A stretch of DNA of 64,000 nucleotides from an uncultured Anaerolineae bacterium. GTDB lineage: Bacteria; Chloroflexota; Anaerolineae; CG2-30-64-16. The DNA lies in assembly GCA_937124585.1 (NCBI GenBank), contig CAKZKT010000147.1, positions 46,649-110,648 of the forward strand, read 5' to 3'. Shown here one piece after another: positions 51,580 through 63,445 of this stretch. How positions within the stretch are numbered: position 1 is the stretch's first letter; each line of letters opens with the position of its first letter. The position numbers and the translations under genes are program-made. The notes under the pieces are model-generated. The model searched no databases. It saw nothing but the letters and a program-made list of their open reading frames with translations, and had not been told where the DNA came from.

Positions 51580-52205
51580 CTCCCGACCTCGTCACTCTGA
51601 CCGATCCCGCCTCACCGATGGCCGAGGCCTATCGCCGCCTGCGGGTCAACCTGAGCGCGCTCGGCAAGAAGCACGCGCTGCGCACGCTGCTGGTGGTCGC
51701 AGCCGCGCCGGATGACCATAAAGCCCAGACGGTGGCCAATCTGGCTGTCTCGTTCGCCCGCATCGGCAGCCGGGTGATCCTGGCAGACTGTGACCTGCGG
51801 CATCCGATGCAGCACCTGCTGTTCGGCTTGGAGAACGCGGCCGGCGTGACGACTGCACTGGCCGCGCCGACCGCGCCCCTGCCGCTGCAGGCCACAGCCG
51901 TCGCCAATCTGCGCCTGCTGACCAGCGGCCCCGGCCTGGATGCGCCTGCCGACGCGCTGGCATCGCCCGCCATGGCCGATCTGCTCGGCCGCCTGGGCAC
52001 CGAGGCCGACATCGTGCTGCTCGACGCAGCGCCCGTCACCCAGGCCACCGACGCGGTCGAGCTGGCGACACGCGTAGACGGCGTCCTGCTGACCATTCAC
52101 GCCGGTCACACCAGGCGTGGAGACGCGCAACGGGCTGCCGAGCAGCTGGCGCAGGTGGGCGCCAATGTGCTCGGCGCGGTTCTGGTGAACGCGGCCGAGG
52201 CGTAG
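51576..52205 (+). CDS. CpsD/BY-kinase-like protein with degenerate P-loop
   Basis: 209 residues. MAEAYRRLRVNL is the usual motif before the P-loop of bacterial tyrosine kinases, and VILADCDLRHPMQHLLFG is Walker A' with the DLRxP that follows. Walker B is IVLLDAAPV. The P-loop itself reads AAPDDHKAQTVANLA where active relatives have PGEGKST, so Gly and Ser/Thr needed for phosphate binding are missing. No C-terminal Tyr cluster is seen. It may be a regulatory or structural partner of the Wzz-like protein rather than a kinase. Confidence 0.82.
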   Translation: MTPDLVTLTDPASPMAEAYRRLRVNLSALGKKHALRTLLVVAAAPDDHKAQTVANLAVSFARIGSRVILADCDLRHPMQHLLFGLENAAGVTTALAAPTAPLPLQATAVANLRLLTSGPGLDAPADALASPAMADLLGRLGTEADIVLLDAAPVTQATDAVELATRVDGVLLTIHAGHTRRGDAQRAAEQLAQVGANVLGAVLVNAAEA

Positions 52206-52232
52206 CATTTCCGAGAAAAGGCGACGCAAACG

Positions 52233-53258
52233 ATGAAGCACATCATGGTCACAGGCGGGGCGGGATTCATCGGCTCCAACTTCGTGCGCTACATGCTCCA
52301 AAAATACCCGGAATACTCGATCCTGGTCTACGACAAGCTGACCTATGCCGGCAATCTCGATAACCTGCTGGACGTGAAGGACGACTCGCGCTACCACTTC
52401 GTACAGGGCGACATCTGCGATGCCGCCGCAGTCGCCGAAGCCATTAAAACTTACCGGATAGACACCATCGTCAACTTTGCGGCCGAGACGCACGTGGATC
52501 GCTCGATCATAGATCCGGATGCCTTCATCCGGACGGATGTCTACGGCACGTATGTGCTGCTCGAAGCAGCGCGCCAGTTCGGGTTGGAGCGCTTTCACCA
52601 GATCAGCACCGACGAGGTCTACGGCCACGTCCACGGCGACCATCGCTCGTTGGAGACCGACCCGGTCGCGCCGCGCAGCCCCTATGCGGCCAGCAAGACC
52701 AGCGCCGACCTGATGACCATCGCCTACCACGTCACCTACGGCCTGCCCGTGACGATCACGCGCGGGGCCAACAACATCGGCCCCTACCAGTATCCCGAAA
52801 AAGTCGTGCCGCTCTTCGTGACTAACGCCATTGACGACCAGCCGCTGCCGGTTTATGGCGATGGCCGGCAACGTCGCGACTATCAGTACGTGCTCGACCA
52901 CTGCGAAGGCATTGACGTGGTGCTGCACAAAGGCCGGATCGGCGAGATCTACAACGTGGGCACGGGCTCCGAGATGGAGAACCTGGCCATGGTGGAAATC
53001 CTGCTCGACGAATTGGGCAAGCCGGCCAGCCTGATCCGACACGTCGAAGATCGCCCTGGCCACGACCGGCGCTATTGCCTGAACGTGGACAAGCTCAAGG
53101 CGCTGGGCTGGCAGCCGCGACATACACACGAAGAGGCGATCCGTCTGACCGTGCGCTGGTACATGGCGAACGAATGGTGGTGGCGCAAGATCAAATCGGG
53201 CGAATTCAAAGAATACTACCGCAAGCTCTACGGCCAACGCCGCATCATCCAGCCATGA
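52233..53258 (+). CDS. rfbB: dTDP-glucose 4,6-dehydratase
   Basis: 341 residues: NAD motif GGAGFIGSNFVRYM, FAAETHVDRSI, STDEVYG (Thr/Asp/Glu) and catalytic YAASK (SPYAASKTSADL). GANNIGPYQYPEKVVPLF is the RmlB substrate block. It makes dTDP-4-keto-6-deoxyglucose for deoxysugars such as rhamnose, fitting the polysaccharide genes just upstream. It follows the kinase-like gene by 27 bases. Confidence 0.95.
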   Translation: MKHIMVTGGAGFIGSNFVRYMLQKYPEYSILVYDKLTYAGNLDNLLDVKDDSRYHFVQGDICDAAAVAEAIKTYRIDTIVNFAAETHVDRSIIDPDAFIRTDVYGTYVLLEAARQFGLERFHQISTDEVYGHVHGDHRSLETDPVAPRSPYAASKTSADLMTIAYHVTYGLPVTITRGANNIGPYQYPEKVVPLFVTNAIDDQPLPVYGDGRQRRDYQYVLDHCEGIDVVLHKGRIGEIYNVGTGSEMENLAMVEILLDELGKPASLIRHVEDRPGHDRRYCLNVDKLKALGWQPRHTHEEAIRLTVRWYMANEWWWRKIKSGEFKEYYRKLYGQRRIIQP

Positions 53259-53300
53259 CGCATCCTGACACCTGATGTTTCACATTTCACGAGACCTTGC

Positions 53301-56279
<2,979 letters not shown>

Positions 56280-56331
56280 CGCTGATGCGCGCCATGGCGA
56301 GGAAACGGCCTGAGATCACGGAGCAATAAGC

Positions 56332-57711
56332 ATGCCCCATCCTGCCCTGCCCGAAACCCGTACTCCTTCCCGCCGGTCCGACCTGGCAACCATGCTCGCC
56401 GCGGTGCGCGACATGCATTGCATCTCCGTCGTCGGCGTCAGCAACCTGGGCAAATCGAGCCTGCTGCGCGCCCTGGCCGAGACCATCTCGCAGCGCGACC
56501 GCGACGATGACGGGACCGCCTGCTATCTGCCCGTCTACATTGACTTCAACCGCATGCTCGACATGACCGAGCAGGCATTCTACGAGCTGATCCTGCGCTG
56601 CGCCCTGGATGCCCTGGACGCCGCGACGACTGACGAGGTCGCGGCCAGGGTGCGCGCGGCGTACAACGTCCTGATTAAACCAAACAGCAGCTTCGAAGTG
56701 CCACTCAGCTTCGCCCAGGCCATGGCCACCATCGGCGACCTGCTGCCCCAGAAAGTGGTGTTCCTGTTCGACGAGCTGGATGGGCCGCTGACGGGCATTG
56801 ACGGCCGCGTCTTCCTCAACCTGCGCGCCTTGAAAGACAAACACTGGCAGGGCCTGACGTATGTCACCGCCACCAACCGCCGGCTGGAGCAAATCAACCG
56901 AGACAGCAACGTGGCCGAGTTCGCCGAGCTGTTCGCGCGCTACCTCCTCTATGTCTCGCCGCTGGACGAAGAGGAGACCGCGCGCTTCGCCGCCGAATTT
57001 GCCGCCAAAGAAGACGTCACCTTCAGCGAGCAGGACGTGGCATTTCTCCGGCTATGGACCGGCGGCCATCCCGGCCTGCTGGAAACGGTCTGCCATCTGT
57101 TGGGCGCGCTGACGGGTCGGCCGCTGCGCGATCCGACGCAGGACTGGATCATTCACCGTCGCGCGGCCGAGCTCATCCCCCTGGAGCCGAGCATCCAGAT
57201 CGAATGTCGCCGCATCTGGGACGACCTGACCCCACAGGAGCAGGATGCGCTGCTCTCGCTCTATCGTTCGCCCGCCGAAAAGGACCCACCGGGCATGGAT
57301 GCCGTCATCGCGCAATACCTGGTGATCGGCCAGGGCCCGGAACGCCGCATTTTCGCCCACGCCTTTGCCGATTTCGTGCAGCGTCAGCACATCACCCGCC
57401 GGTCTGGCCCGCACGTGGGCCTGCACGTGGACGCCGACAGCGGCGAGGTCTGGGTCAACGGTGTGCAGGCGCCGACCCTCACCAACCTGGAATACCGCCT
57501 GCTGCTCCTGCTCTATGGCCGGCTCGGTAAAATCGTCACCAAATACGACGTGGTCGAGGCGGTCTGGGGCGAAGACTACATAGACGACGTAGACGACGCG
57601 CGCATCGAGAAGCTCATCAGCCGGTTACGCCAGAAGATCGAACCGGACGTCGCCAATCCGCGCTACCTCATCACCGTGCGCGGCCGCGGCTACAAACTCG
57701 TGAACGCTTAA
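56332..57711 (+). CDS. ATPase (ORC/STAND-like) fused to OmpR-type winged-helix domain
   Basis: 459 residues. P-loop GVSNLGKSS near 36-44, Walker B VVFLFDELD near 141, and TATNRR as a sensor-1-like block; the fold resembles AAA ATPases of the ORC/STAND group. A helical middle part (LTPQEQDALLSLYR) precedes residues 360-459, a PhoB/OmpR-type DNA-binding domain (LTNLEYRLLLLLYGRLGKIV...DARIEKLISRLRQKIEP...VRGRGYKLV). There is no receiver domain, so ATP state rather than phosphorylation may control DNA binding. It immediately precedes the pspA pair and may regulate it. Start spacing from secA is 52 bases. Confidence 0.85.
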   Translation: MPHPALPETRTPSRRSDLATMLAAVRDMHCISVVGVSNLGKSSLLRALAETISQRDRDDDGTACYLPVYIDFNRMLDMTEQAFYELILRCALDALDAATTDEVAARVRAAYNVLIKPNSSFEVPLSFAQAMATIGDLLPQKVVFLFDELDGPLTGIDGRVFLNLRALKDKHWQGLTYVTATNRRLEQINRDSNVAEFAELFARYLLYVSPLDEEETARFAAEFAAKEDVTFSEQDVAFLRLWTGGHPGLLETVCHLLGALTGRPLRDPTQDWIIHRRAAELIPLEPSIQIECRRIWDDLTPQEQDALLSLYRSPAEKDPPGMDAVIAQYLVIGQGPERRIFAHAFADFVQRQHITRRSGPHVGLHVDADSGEVWVNGVQAPTLTNLEYRLLLLLYGRLGKIVTKYDVVEAVWGEDYIDDVDDARIEKLISRLRQKIEPDVANPRYLITVRGRGYKLVNA

Positions 57712-57786
57712 TCCTGTCAGTTCACCGTCGGCTGTCTGTCAAGCGACCACACAGCGGTCGTGCTAATATCTGGTCGTCGAAGCCCA

Positions 57787-57819
57787 AAACCCTGCCGGAC
57801 CGCGAATCCCCCAGGGTTT
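57787..57819 (+). promoter_or_regulatory. Hairpin in the leader of the first pspA gene
   Basis: AAACCCTG and CAGGGTTT form an 8-bp stem with a 17-base loop, 30 bases before the pspA ATG. Just upstream, CGACC and GGTCG flank ACACAGC, a small palindrome near a TAATAT box. These might be binding sites for the preceding winged-helix protein. No sigma-54 promoter of the enterobacterial psp type is seen. Confidence 0.4.
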
Positions 57820-57849
57820 GCCACTCATCATCTGTTCAGGAGGACACTC

Positions 57850-58536
57850 ATGGCATCCTTGCTCGACAAGGTCAATACCCTGATTTCGGCGAATCTGCAC
57901 TGGCTGGTAGACCAGGCGCTGAAACAAAACTCACTGGCTGTCATCCAGCAATACATCCGCGAAGTCGAAGACAACCTGGCCGATCTGACCGATGCCGTGG
58001 CGACTGTCGGCGGCAACGTCAAGACGATCCGGCGCAAGCGCGACGAACTGCAAGCCAAAGCGGACGAACTCGACCGCAACATTGACATCTTCCTGCGCGA
58101 GAGCCGGGATGACCTGGCCGCGGCCGCGCAGAGCAAGCTCAACTCCACGCAGCGGCTGCTCGAGACCTACAATCAGCAACTGGAGCAGATGCAGCGGGAG
58201 TACCAGAGCCTGATGGACGCGCGGCTCAAACTCGAAGCCAAGCTCACCACCATCAAACAGGAGCGCGAGGAACTGGAGGCACTGCTCGAGCTGGCGAAGT
58301 CGAAAGAGCTGACGGCCAAGGCCATCAAGTCGCTGGACGACCTGTCGGGCGTCGGCGATGCAGATGTGGCCCGCATCGCGGACTCGATTCGCGCCCGGCT
58401 GGACAAGGCCTCGGCGCAGACCGAGATGCGCGCGCAGACCCTCGATCGGCAGATGGACGAAATCCTCAACAAGCAGGAGCTGGACGCCCAGCTGGCCGCC
58501 CGCAAGGCCCGGCTGGGGCTGACGGCCCGCCAGTAG
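57850..58536 (+). CDS. PspA/IM30 family protein, paralogue 1
   Basis: 228 residues, nearly all helical. The N-terminus SLLDKVNTLISANLHWLVDQ fits the membrane-binding amphipathic helix of PspA, followed by long coiled-coil helices (IRRKRDELQAKADELDRNI). PspA polymers bind and stabilise stressed membranes. The C-terminal KELTAKAIKSLDDLSGVGD and the end QLAARKARLGL recur in the next gene. AGGAGG is at the best spacing before the ATG. Confidence 0.87.
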   Translation: MASLLDKVNTLISANLHWLVDQALKQNSLAVIQQYIREVEDNLADLTDAVATVGGNVKTIRRKRDELQAKADELDRNIDIFLRESRDDLAAAAQSKLNSTQRLLETYNQQLEQMQREYQSLMDARLKLEAKLTTIKQEREELEALLELAKSKELTAKAIKSLDDLSGVGDADVARIADSIRARLDKASAQTEMRAQTLDRQMDEILNKQELDAQLAARKARLGLTARQ

Positions 58537-58596
58537 CGAGGACGACATCCGCCGAGGGTGGGCGATCCCGCAGATCAGACACACCGGAGGCGTCCC

Positions 58597-59277
58597 ATGA
58601 CATCCCTGTTGGAAAAGGTTCAGACCCTGATTGCGGCCGATCTGAACCGGCTCGTAGACCGCGCCCTGCAATCGAATGAGCCGGCGCTCTTCCAGCATCA
58701 CCTGCGCGAACTGCAGCGCATCCAGGCCGAAGTCAATGAAGAGATGCTCAGCGCGCAGGTCGAGCTGAACCGGCTGCGCAAGCGGAGCGAGGAGCAGCTG
58801 GCCCTGGTGGCCAAACAAGACGCGGAAGTGGACCAGCTATTGCAGGCCGGCCTGCATGAAGACGCACTGGCCGCCCAGGAACGCGTGAACAATTCCCGCA
58901 TGATCGCCGCGCAGCTGGCCGAGCAAACGGCCCGACTGGAGGCCGAATATGCGCGCGTCGCGGAGACGAAGGCCCAACTCGACGCGCGGCTCGCCCTCAT
59001 GATCCAGAGCGAGCCACGGGTGCAGGCAGCGAGCGGCCTGGCGCGCGCCAAGGAACTGACGGCCCAGGCGCTGCGCTCGCTGGAAGACCTGGAAAGCGCC
59101 GGCGATCCCGATGTCGCGCACACGATCGGCGCGATTCGCGCACGGCTGGCCGAAGCCGAGGCGCAACTGGCGCAGCTCGAGGCACGCGGCCTGGCTCGCG
59201 GCGAAACCCCAGAGGCACTGAAACGCAAGGAGCTCGAGGCGCAACTGGAAGCACGCAAGGCACGGCTGGGGCTATAG
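58597..59277 (+). CDS. PspA/IM30 family protein, paralogue 2
   Basis: 226 residues and clearly a duplicate of the preceding gene: SLLEKVQTLIAADLNRLVDR at the N-terminus, KELTAQALRSLEDLESAGD in the middle and QLEARKARLGL at the end. The coiled-coil region (LNRLRKRSEEQLALVAKQ) differs, so the two may co-polymerise. GGAGGCG precedes the ATG. It lies 60 bases after paralogue 1. Confidence 0.86.
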   Translation: MTSLLEKVQTLIAADLNRLVDRALQSNEPALFQHHLRELQRIQAEVNEEMLSAQVELNRLRKRSEEQLALVAKQDAEVDQLLQAGLHEDALAAQERVNNSRMIAAQLAEQTARLEAEYARVAETKAQLDARLALMIQSEPRVQAASGLARAKELTAQALRSLEDLESAGDPDVAHTIGAIRARLAEAEAQLAQLEARGLARGETPEALKRKELEAQLEARKARLGL

Positions 59278-59344
59278 CCACGTCGGCGTTCGGTGCTGCG
59301 TTCCATTGAAGCGTTGCAACGTGCAAACGTAGAAGGAGAAAGGC

Positions 59345-60691
59345 ATGAACCTGGCTCCGATTCTCGTGACGCTGGGGGGCGGGCTGTTGGCGCTCATCCT
59401 GGCGATCTATTTCTGGATGTCCGCCAGCCGCGGCGGCCGGCGGACGCAGGCCGTCTTCTTCACCATCCTCGCCGTCGTCCTGTTGATCGTCGCGGCCGGG
59501 CTCGGCTGGCAGCGGCTGGGCCCCAATGCCTCGTCGCAGCAACTGGTCGTCGTCCCGCGCGGGCCGGTGCAGGTGCGCGTACTTGTGGCCCTGCCCGTCG
59601 AGCCGTGGGTGCGCGAGGCCGCGCGACAGTTCAACGAAAAGGGCCTGCGCCAGGACGGTCAGCCGATCGAAGTGCAGGTGACGGCCATGGACGGTCTGGC
59701 CGCGTTGGGCAAGTTCGACCGCAACGAGTTCGGCGCGCTGACCGCCAACCAGACGCGCGATCAGCTCTCGGCGCAGGAGCGCCAAAAGCTCGAAACCACC
59801 TTCCCGACCGTCTGGATCCCGGACAGCCGCTACCTGGTCGAACTGGCCAACGCTCTCTACAAAGAGCGCCTCAGCCGCGATGTATTCCTGACCGACGGCG
59901 AGTATCGCGCCCGGCCAATTGCCGTCTCCCTCTTCACGTGGGGGCTCTACAGCAGCCGCGCTGCCGCGCTGGAGAAGAAGTTCGGCAAAATTGACTGGCA
60001 GGTGATCCACGATGCAGCCATCGCCAAAGGCGGCTGGCCCGAGCTGGGCGGCGACCCGGCGTGGGGCTTCTTCAAGCTCGTTGTGCCCAACCCGCGACGC
60101 AACGTCGGCGGCCTGGCTGCCATGATCGCCGCGGCGGGCGAATACTACGACAAGCCCAACATCTCGGTCGCCGAAGTGACCGACCCGCAATTCCAGAAGT
60201 GGCTGAAGGAGCTGATGGGCGCACTGACCGATGTCGGCGGCGCCAGCGCCTACACCGCTGAAGACTTTGCCCTGTTCGGCTACTCGGTTGGCGACGGCGG
60301 CCAGCTGCTGGAGAGCGACCTGCTGAACAACATGGCCGGCATCCAGAAACGCTGGGCCGATCCGCTGGTGATCCGCTACCCGAAATACGTCACCTGGTTC
60401 GACTTCCCGTTCTCGATCTGGATGGGGCCCGAGACAACCGCTGCGGAGAAGAACGCCGCGCTCCAGTTCGAACAGTTCCTGCTCTCAACCGAGATGCAGA
60501 AACTGGCGGTGGCGCAGGGCCTGCGGCCGGTCAACAATCAGGTCAGCATCACGGCAGGCGACAATCTGTTCGTGCAATGGCAGTCCCAGGGCATCGAGGC
60601 GGTCGTGCCGCGCACAACGCGCATGGCAACCCCCAGCCGCGATGTGTTGCAGGCGTTGCTGCGCTGGTTTGATCTGAATGTGGGGAAATGA
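59345..60691 (+). CDS. Membrane-anchored protein with periplasmic-binding-protein fold (SBP_bac_11-like)
   Basis: 448 residues. Two N-terminal TM helices (LVTLGGGLLALILAIYFWM; AVFFTILAVVLLIVAAGLGW) precede a large domain similar to molybdate/iron-type binding proteins: ARQFNEKGLRQDGQPIEVQV, WGLYSSRAAALEKKFG and the C-terminal FEQFLLSTEMQKLAVAQGLRPVN. It is not secreted as a soluble binding protein and no permease or ATPase follows, so a sensory or scaffold role is likelier than transport. AGAAGGAGAAAGG precedes the ATG. Confidence 0.78.
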   Translation: MNLAPILVTLGGGLLALILAIYFWMSASRGGRRTQAVFFTILAVVLLIVAAGLGWQRLGPNASSQQLVVVPRGPVQVRVLVALPVEPWVREAARQFNEKGLRQDGQPIEVQVTAMDGLAALGKFDRNEFGALTANQTRDQLSAQERQKLETTFPTVWIPDSRYLVELANALYKERLSRDVFLTDGEYRARPIAVSLFTWGLYSSRAAALEKKFGKIDWQVIHDAAIAKGGWPELGGDPAWGFFKLVVPNPRRNVGGLAAMIAAAGEYYDKPNISVAEVTDPQFQKWLKELMGALTDVGGASAYTAEDFALFGYSVGDGGQLLESDLLNNMAGIQKRWADPLVIRYPKYVTWFDFPFSIWMGPETTAAEKNAALQFEQFLLSTEMQKLAVAQGLRPVNNQVSITAGDNLFVQWQSQGIEAVVPRTTRMATPSRDVLQALLRWFDLNVGK

Positions 60692-60712
60692 GGCCGGGAG
60701 AAGGAGTGGGCG

Positions 60713-62446
60713 ATGAGCAGGCGAAAGAAGAACCAGCAGCAGGTCGCTACCAGGCTCCTCGTGGGGATCCTCGGCATACTTCTGGTCATGTGCGTTGTGC
60801 TGGGGATCACGGGCATCTCGGTACTGATCGAATCGTTCCGACAACCAGGTCAGCCCGCGGCCAGCCCTGAGGTCAACACACACAATGCCACGCTGACGAT
60901 TGCCGTCTCGCCGGAGAAGGCTGTGCTGCTCAAGAACCTGGCCGACAAATTCAACGCCAGAAATCTGCGCACGCCCGATCGCCAGCCGATGCGCATCGAG
61001 CTGATCGAACTCAAACCGGACGAGATGGTCGAAAAAGCATTGGCCGGCCAGGCCCCCTTCCAGGCGCTCACGCCGGACTCGTCGCTGTGGCTCGACCAGC
61101 TCAACTACCGGTATGCCCAGGCGCAGCAGACAGAGCCCGGTGCGATTCCGCCCCGCCTCACCGGCGATGGCGTGCGCTACGCCGTGACGCCCATCGTCAT
61201 CGCGGCCTGGGAAAACAGCGCCCGCAGCCTCGGCTGGCCGGACAAAGCCGTCGGGTGGACGGCTCTGCAAACGCGCGCACAGCAAGACGCCAACTTCAAA
61301 TGGAACCATCCTAGCACCGCACACGCCAGCGGCTTGCTGGCGACGCTGGCCGAATTCTACGCGGGCGCCGGCGTCCAGCGCGGGCTGACGGCCGAAATGG
61401 CCCAAGACCCCAAAACGCTCGAATTCGTCAGCAGCATCGAGAAGACGGTGCGCTACTACGGCGAGGGCGAACTGACCGTCATCCAGCGAGCCGCGCAAGA
61501 GGGGCCGAAGTATCTGGACGCCTTTGTCACGCCCGAACAGTTGCTGGTGGCCTTCAACACCGGCGTGTTCGGCAAACCGCCTGCCCGTCTCATCGCCCTC
61601 TATCCGGCCGAAGGCACGCTCTGGGCCGATCACCCGCTGGCGCTGCTAGAGATGCCCGAGCCGACCGCCAACCAGCGGCGCACGTTCCAGGCATTTCGGG
61701 AATATCTCGCTTCGGCCGAGGTCCAAAAGGAGATCCTGCGCGCCGGCTATCGGCCCGCCGACCTGAGCCTTTCCCTGACCGGGCCCGACTCGCCGCTTAC
61801 GGCGGCCAACGGCGTGGACCCGATGCAGCCGAAGACGACGCTACAGCTGCCATCACCGGATGTCGTCGTGGTGGTACAAAACGCATGGGCGGTAACCAAG
61901 CGCCGGGCCAATGTCATGCTGGTGGTGGACACCTCCGGTTCGATGCGCGGCGAAAAACTGGCCAACATGCAGATCGCCCTGCGCACCTTCCTGACGCAGA
62001 TCCCCAGCGACCAGGAACGGATCGGCCTTGTCGAGTTCAACACCACGGTGACGAGCATCATCGAGCTGGATACCCTGGCGAAGAACCGCGGCGCGCTGCT
62101 GCGCGAGATTGACGGCCTGCAGGCAAACGGCAACACGGCGTTCCTGGATGCCGTACGCACCGCCTACCGCCGGCTGCAGCAGAGCAGCGACGGCGAACGC
62201 ATCAACGCCATCGTGGCGATGACCGATGGCCGCGAAAATGCCTCGGTCATCACCCTCCAGCAGCTCGTCGCCGAGATACGTGCCGGCAATCAGAAGACGC
62301 CGGTGATCATCTTCTCGGTCGCCTACGGCAGCGACGCGGACATGAAAATACTGGAGGCGCTCGCCGAAGCCAGTGGCGGCCAGGTCCGCATCGGCACACC
62401 GGAGACGATTCGGGAGCTGTATAAGATCTTGTCGAGTTACTTCTGA
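60713..62446 (+). CDS. Membrane-anchored binding-protein fold plus VWA domain protein
   Basis: 577 residues. One TM helix (LLVGILGILLVMCVVLGITG), a binding-protein-like region about residues 55-370 (TIAVSPEKAVLLKNLADKFN ... FREYLASAEVQKEILRAGYRP), then a VWA domain from about residue 400 with the MIDAS motif DTSGSM and later TDGRE. This SBP_bac_11-VWA pairing is known in other phyla but its job is not. The VWA would bind a partner through a metal, probably the previous gene's product, whose binding domain it shares. GGAG lies before the ATG. Confidence 0.82.
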   Translation: MSRRKKNQQQVATRLLVGILGILLVMCVVLGITGISVLIESFRQPGQPAASPEVNTHNATLTIAVSPEKAVLLKNLADKFNARNLRTPDRQPMRIELIELKPDEMVEKALAGQAPFQALTPDSSLWLDQLNYRYAQAQQTEPGAIPPRLTGDGVRYAVTPIVIAAWENSARSLGWPDKAVGWTALQTRAQQDANFKWNHPSTAHASGLLATLAEFYAGAGVQRGLTAEMAQDPKTLEFVSSIEKTVRYYGEGELTVIQRAAQEGPKYLDAFVTPEQLLVAFNTGVFGKPPARLIALYPAEGTLWADHPLALLEMPEPTANQRRTFQAFREYLASAEVQKEILRAGYRPADLSLSLTGPDSPLTAANGVDPMQPKTTLQLPSPDVVVVVQNAWAVTKRRANVMLVVDTSGSMRGEKLANMQIALRTFLTQIPSDQERIGLVEFNTTVTSIIELDTLAKNRGALLREIDGLQANGNTAFLDAVRTAYRRLQQSSDGERINAIVAMTDGRENASVITLQQLVAEIRAGNQKTPVIIFSVAYGSDADMKILEALAEASGGQVRIGTPETIRELYKILSSYF

Positions 62447-62468
62447 GCATCACACGAAATCGTGATGC
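62447..62468 (+). terminator. Hairpin directly after the VWA gene
   Basis: GCATCAC and GTGATGC form a 7-bp stem around ACGAAATC, starting at the base after the stop codon. No T-run follows, so termination is uncertain; mRNA 3' protection is an alternative. Confidence 0.5.
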
Positions 62469-62520
62469 GCTAAACGCCAGGTGTCTGACCCACCACGGTT
62501 CACGCTTTACACACAATCAT

Positions 62521-63402
62521 ATGCCAAACACCGATTCCATCCTCGATCGCATTAGACAGGAAGCCGAGCGGGCACTGCTCATGAACGCCGTTTTCCGCTG
62601 GGAAAGCGCCGTAGTCATCGGCGGCACCGTGCTGCTGAGCATCTTCTTCAACGAATGGCTGCCCGGCTGGCCGGTGTGGGCATGGCCGCTCATCGGTGTG
62701 ATCGCCGAGGCCGCCGTGATCATCTCCAGCCTCACCGACAAAGGCGAAATGCAGAAGGTGATGGAGTCGCTCTTTCGCGAGAAATACAACACGGTCGGCA
62801 TCCGTGACCGCGAGCTGCGCGCCAAGCTCGAAGAGGCCGAGGAATATCGCCGGCGCATCCAGGAAGTGGTGACCCAGCAGAAAAGCGGCGTCTTGCGCGA
62901 CCGCCTGGTCGCCACCACCGCCCAGGTTTACGACTGGATCGCCAATATGGTCACCCTGGCACGGCGCATTGACACCTACCGGGCCGACACGATCATCCGC
63001 CGCGATCAGGCCGGCGTGCCGAAGGAGATCGGCGAGCTGGAACGGCGTTTGGCGAACGAACGGAACCCGCAGGTGCGCGCCCAGATCGCCACCACGCTGG
63101 AATCGAAGCGCCAGTTTGCCGCCAACTTGCAGGAGCTAGCCGACCGCATGGTGCGCGCCGATCTCCAGCTCGACCATTCTCTGGCTGCGCTGGGCACCGT
63201 CTACTCGCAGCTGCTACTCATCGGCAGCAAAGACGTGGACTCGGATCGGGCCGATCGCCTGCGCGAAGACATCCGCGGCGAAGTGCTGGCGCTGCAGGAC
63301 CTGATGGAATCGCTGAACGAGGTCTACGGCATCGCCGTCGAAGGCGAACCATTCGCGCGCTCCACGGCCACCCAGCGCCAGCGCGCCGCGGCCCGACGCT
63401 AG
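62521..63402 (+). CDS. Membrane protein with coiled coil, unknown function
   Basis: 293 residues. Two helices near residues 29-70 (SAVVIGGTVLLSIFF; WAWPLIGVIAEAAVIISSL) then a long charged helical region (IRDRELRAKLEEAEEYRRRI ... GELERRLANERNPQVRAQIA) resembling the coiled coils of the neighbouring PspA proteins. The N-terminal DSILDRIRQEAERALLMNAV is an amphipathic helix. No known family was recognised. The position after the VWA gene suggests it anchors or bridges the PspA/VWA complex. Confidence 0.7.
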   Translation: MPNTDSILDRIRQEAERALLMNAVFRWESAVVIGGTVLLSIFFNEWLPGWPVWAWPLIGVIAEAAVIISSLTDKGEMQKVMESLFREKYNTVGIRDRELRAKLEEAEEYRRRIQEVVTQQKSGVLRDRLVATTAQVYDWIANMVTLARRIDTYRADTIIRRDQAGVPKEIGELERRLANERNPQVRAQIATTLESKRQFAANLQELADRMVRADLQLDHSLAALGTVYSQLLLIGSKDVDSDRADRLREDIRGEVLALQDLMESLNEVYGIAVEGEPFARSTATQRQRAAARR

Positions 63403-63445
63403 GGCCCTGCCTGTCCAGCGGGCCAAACAACCATCGAGGTGTGTC

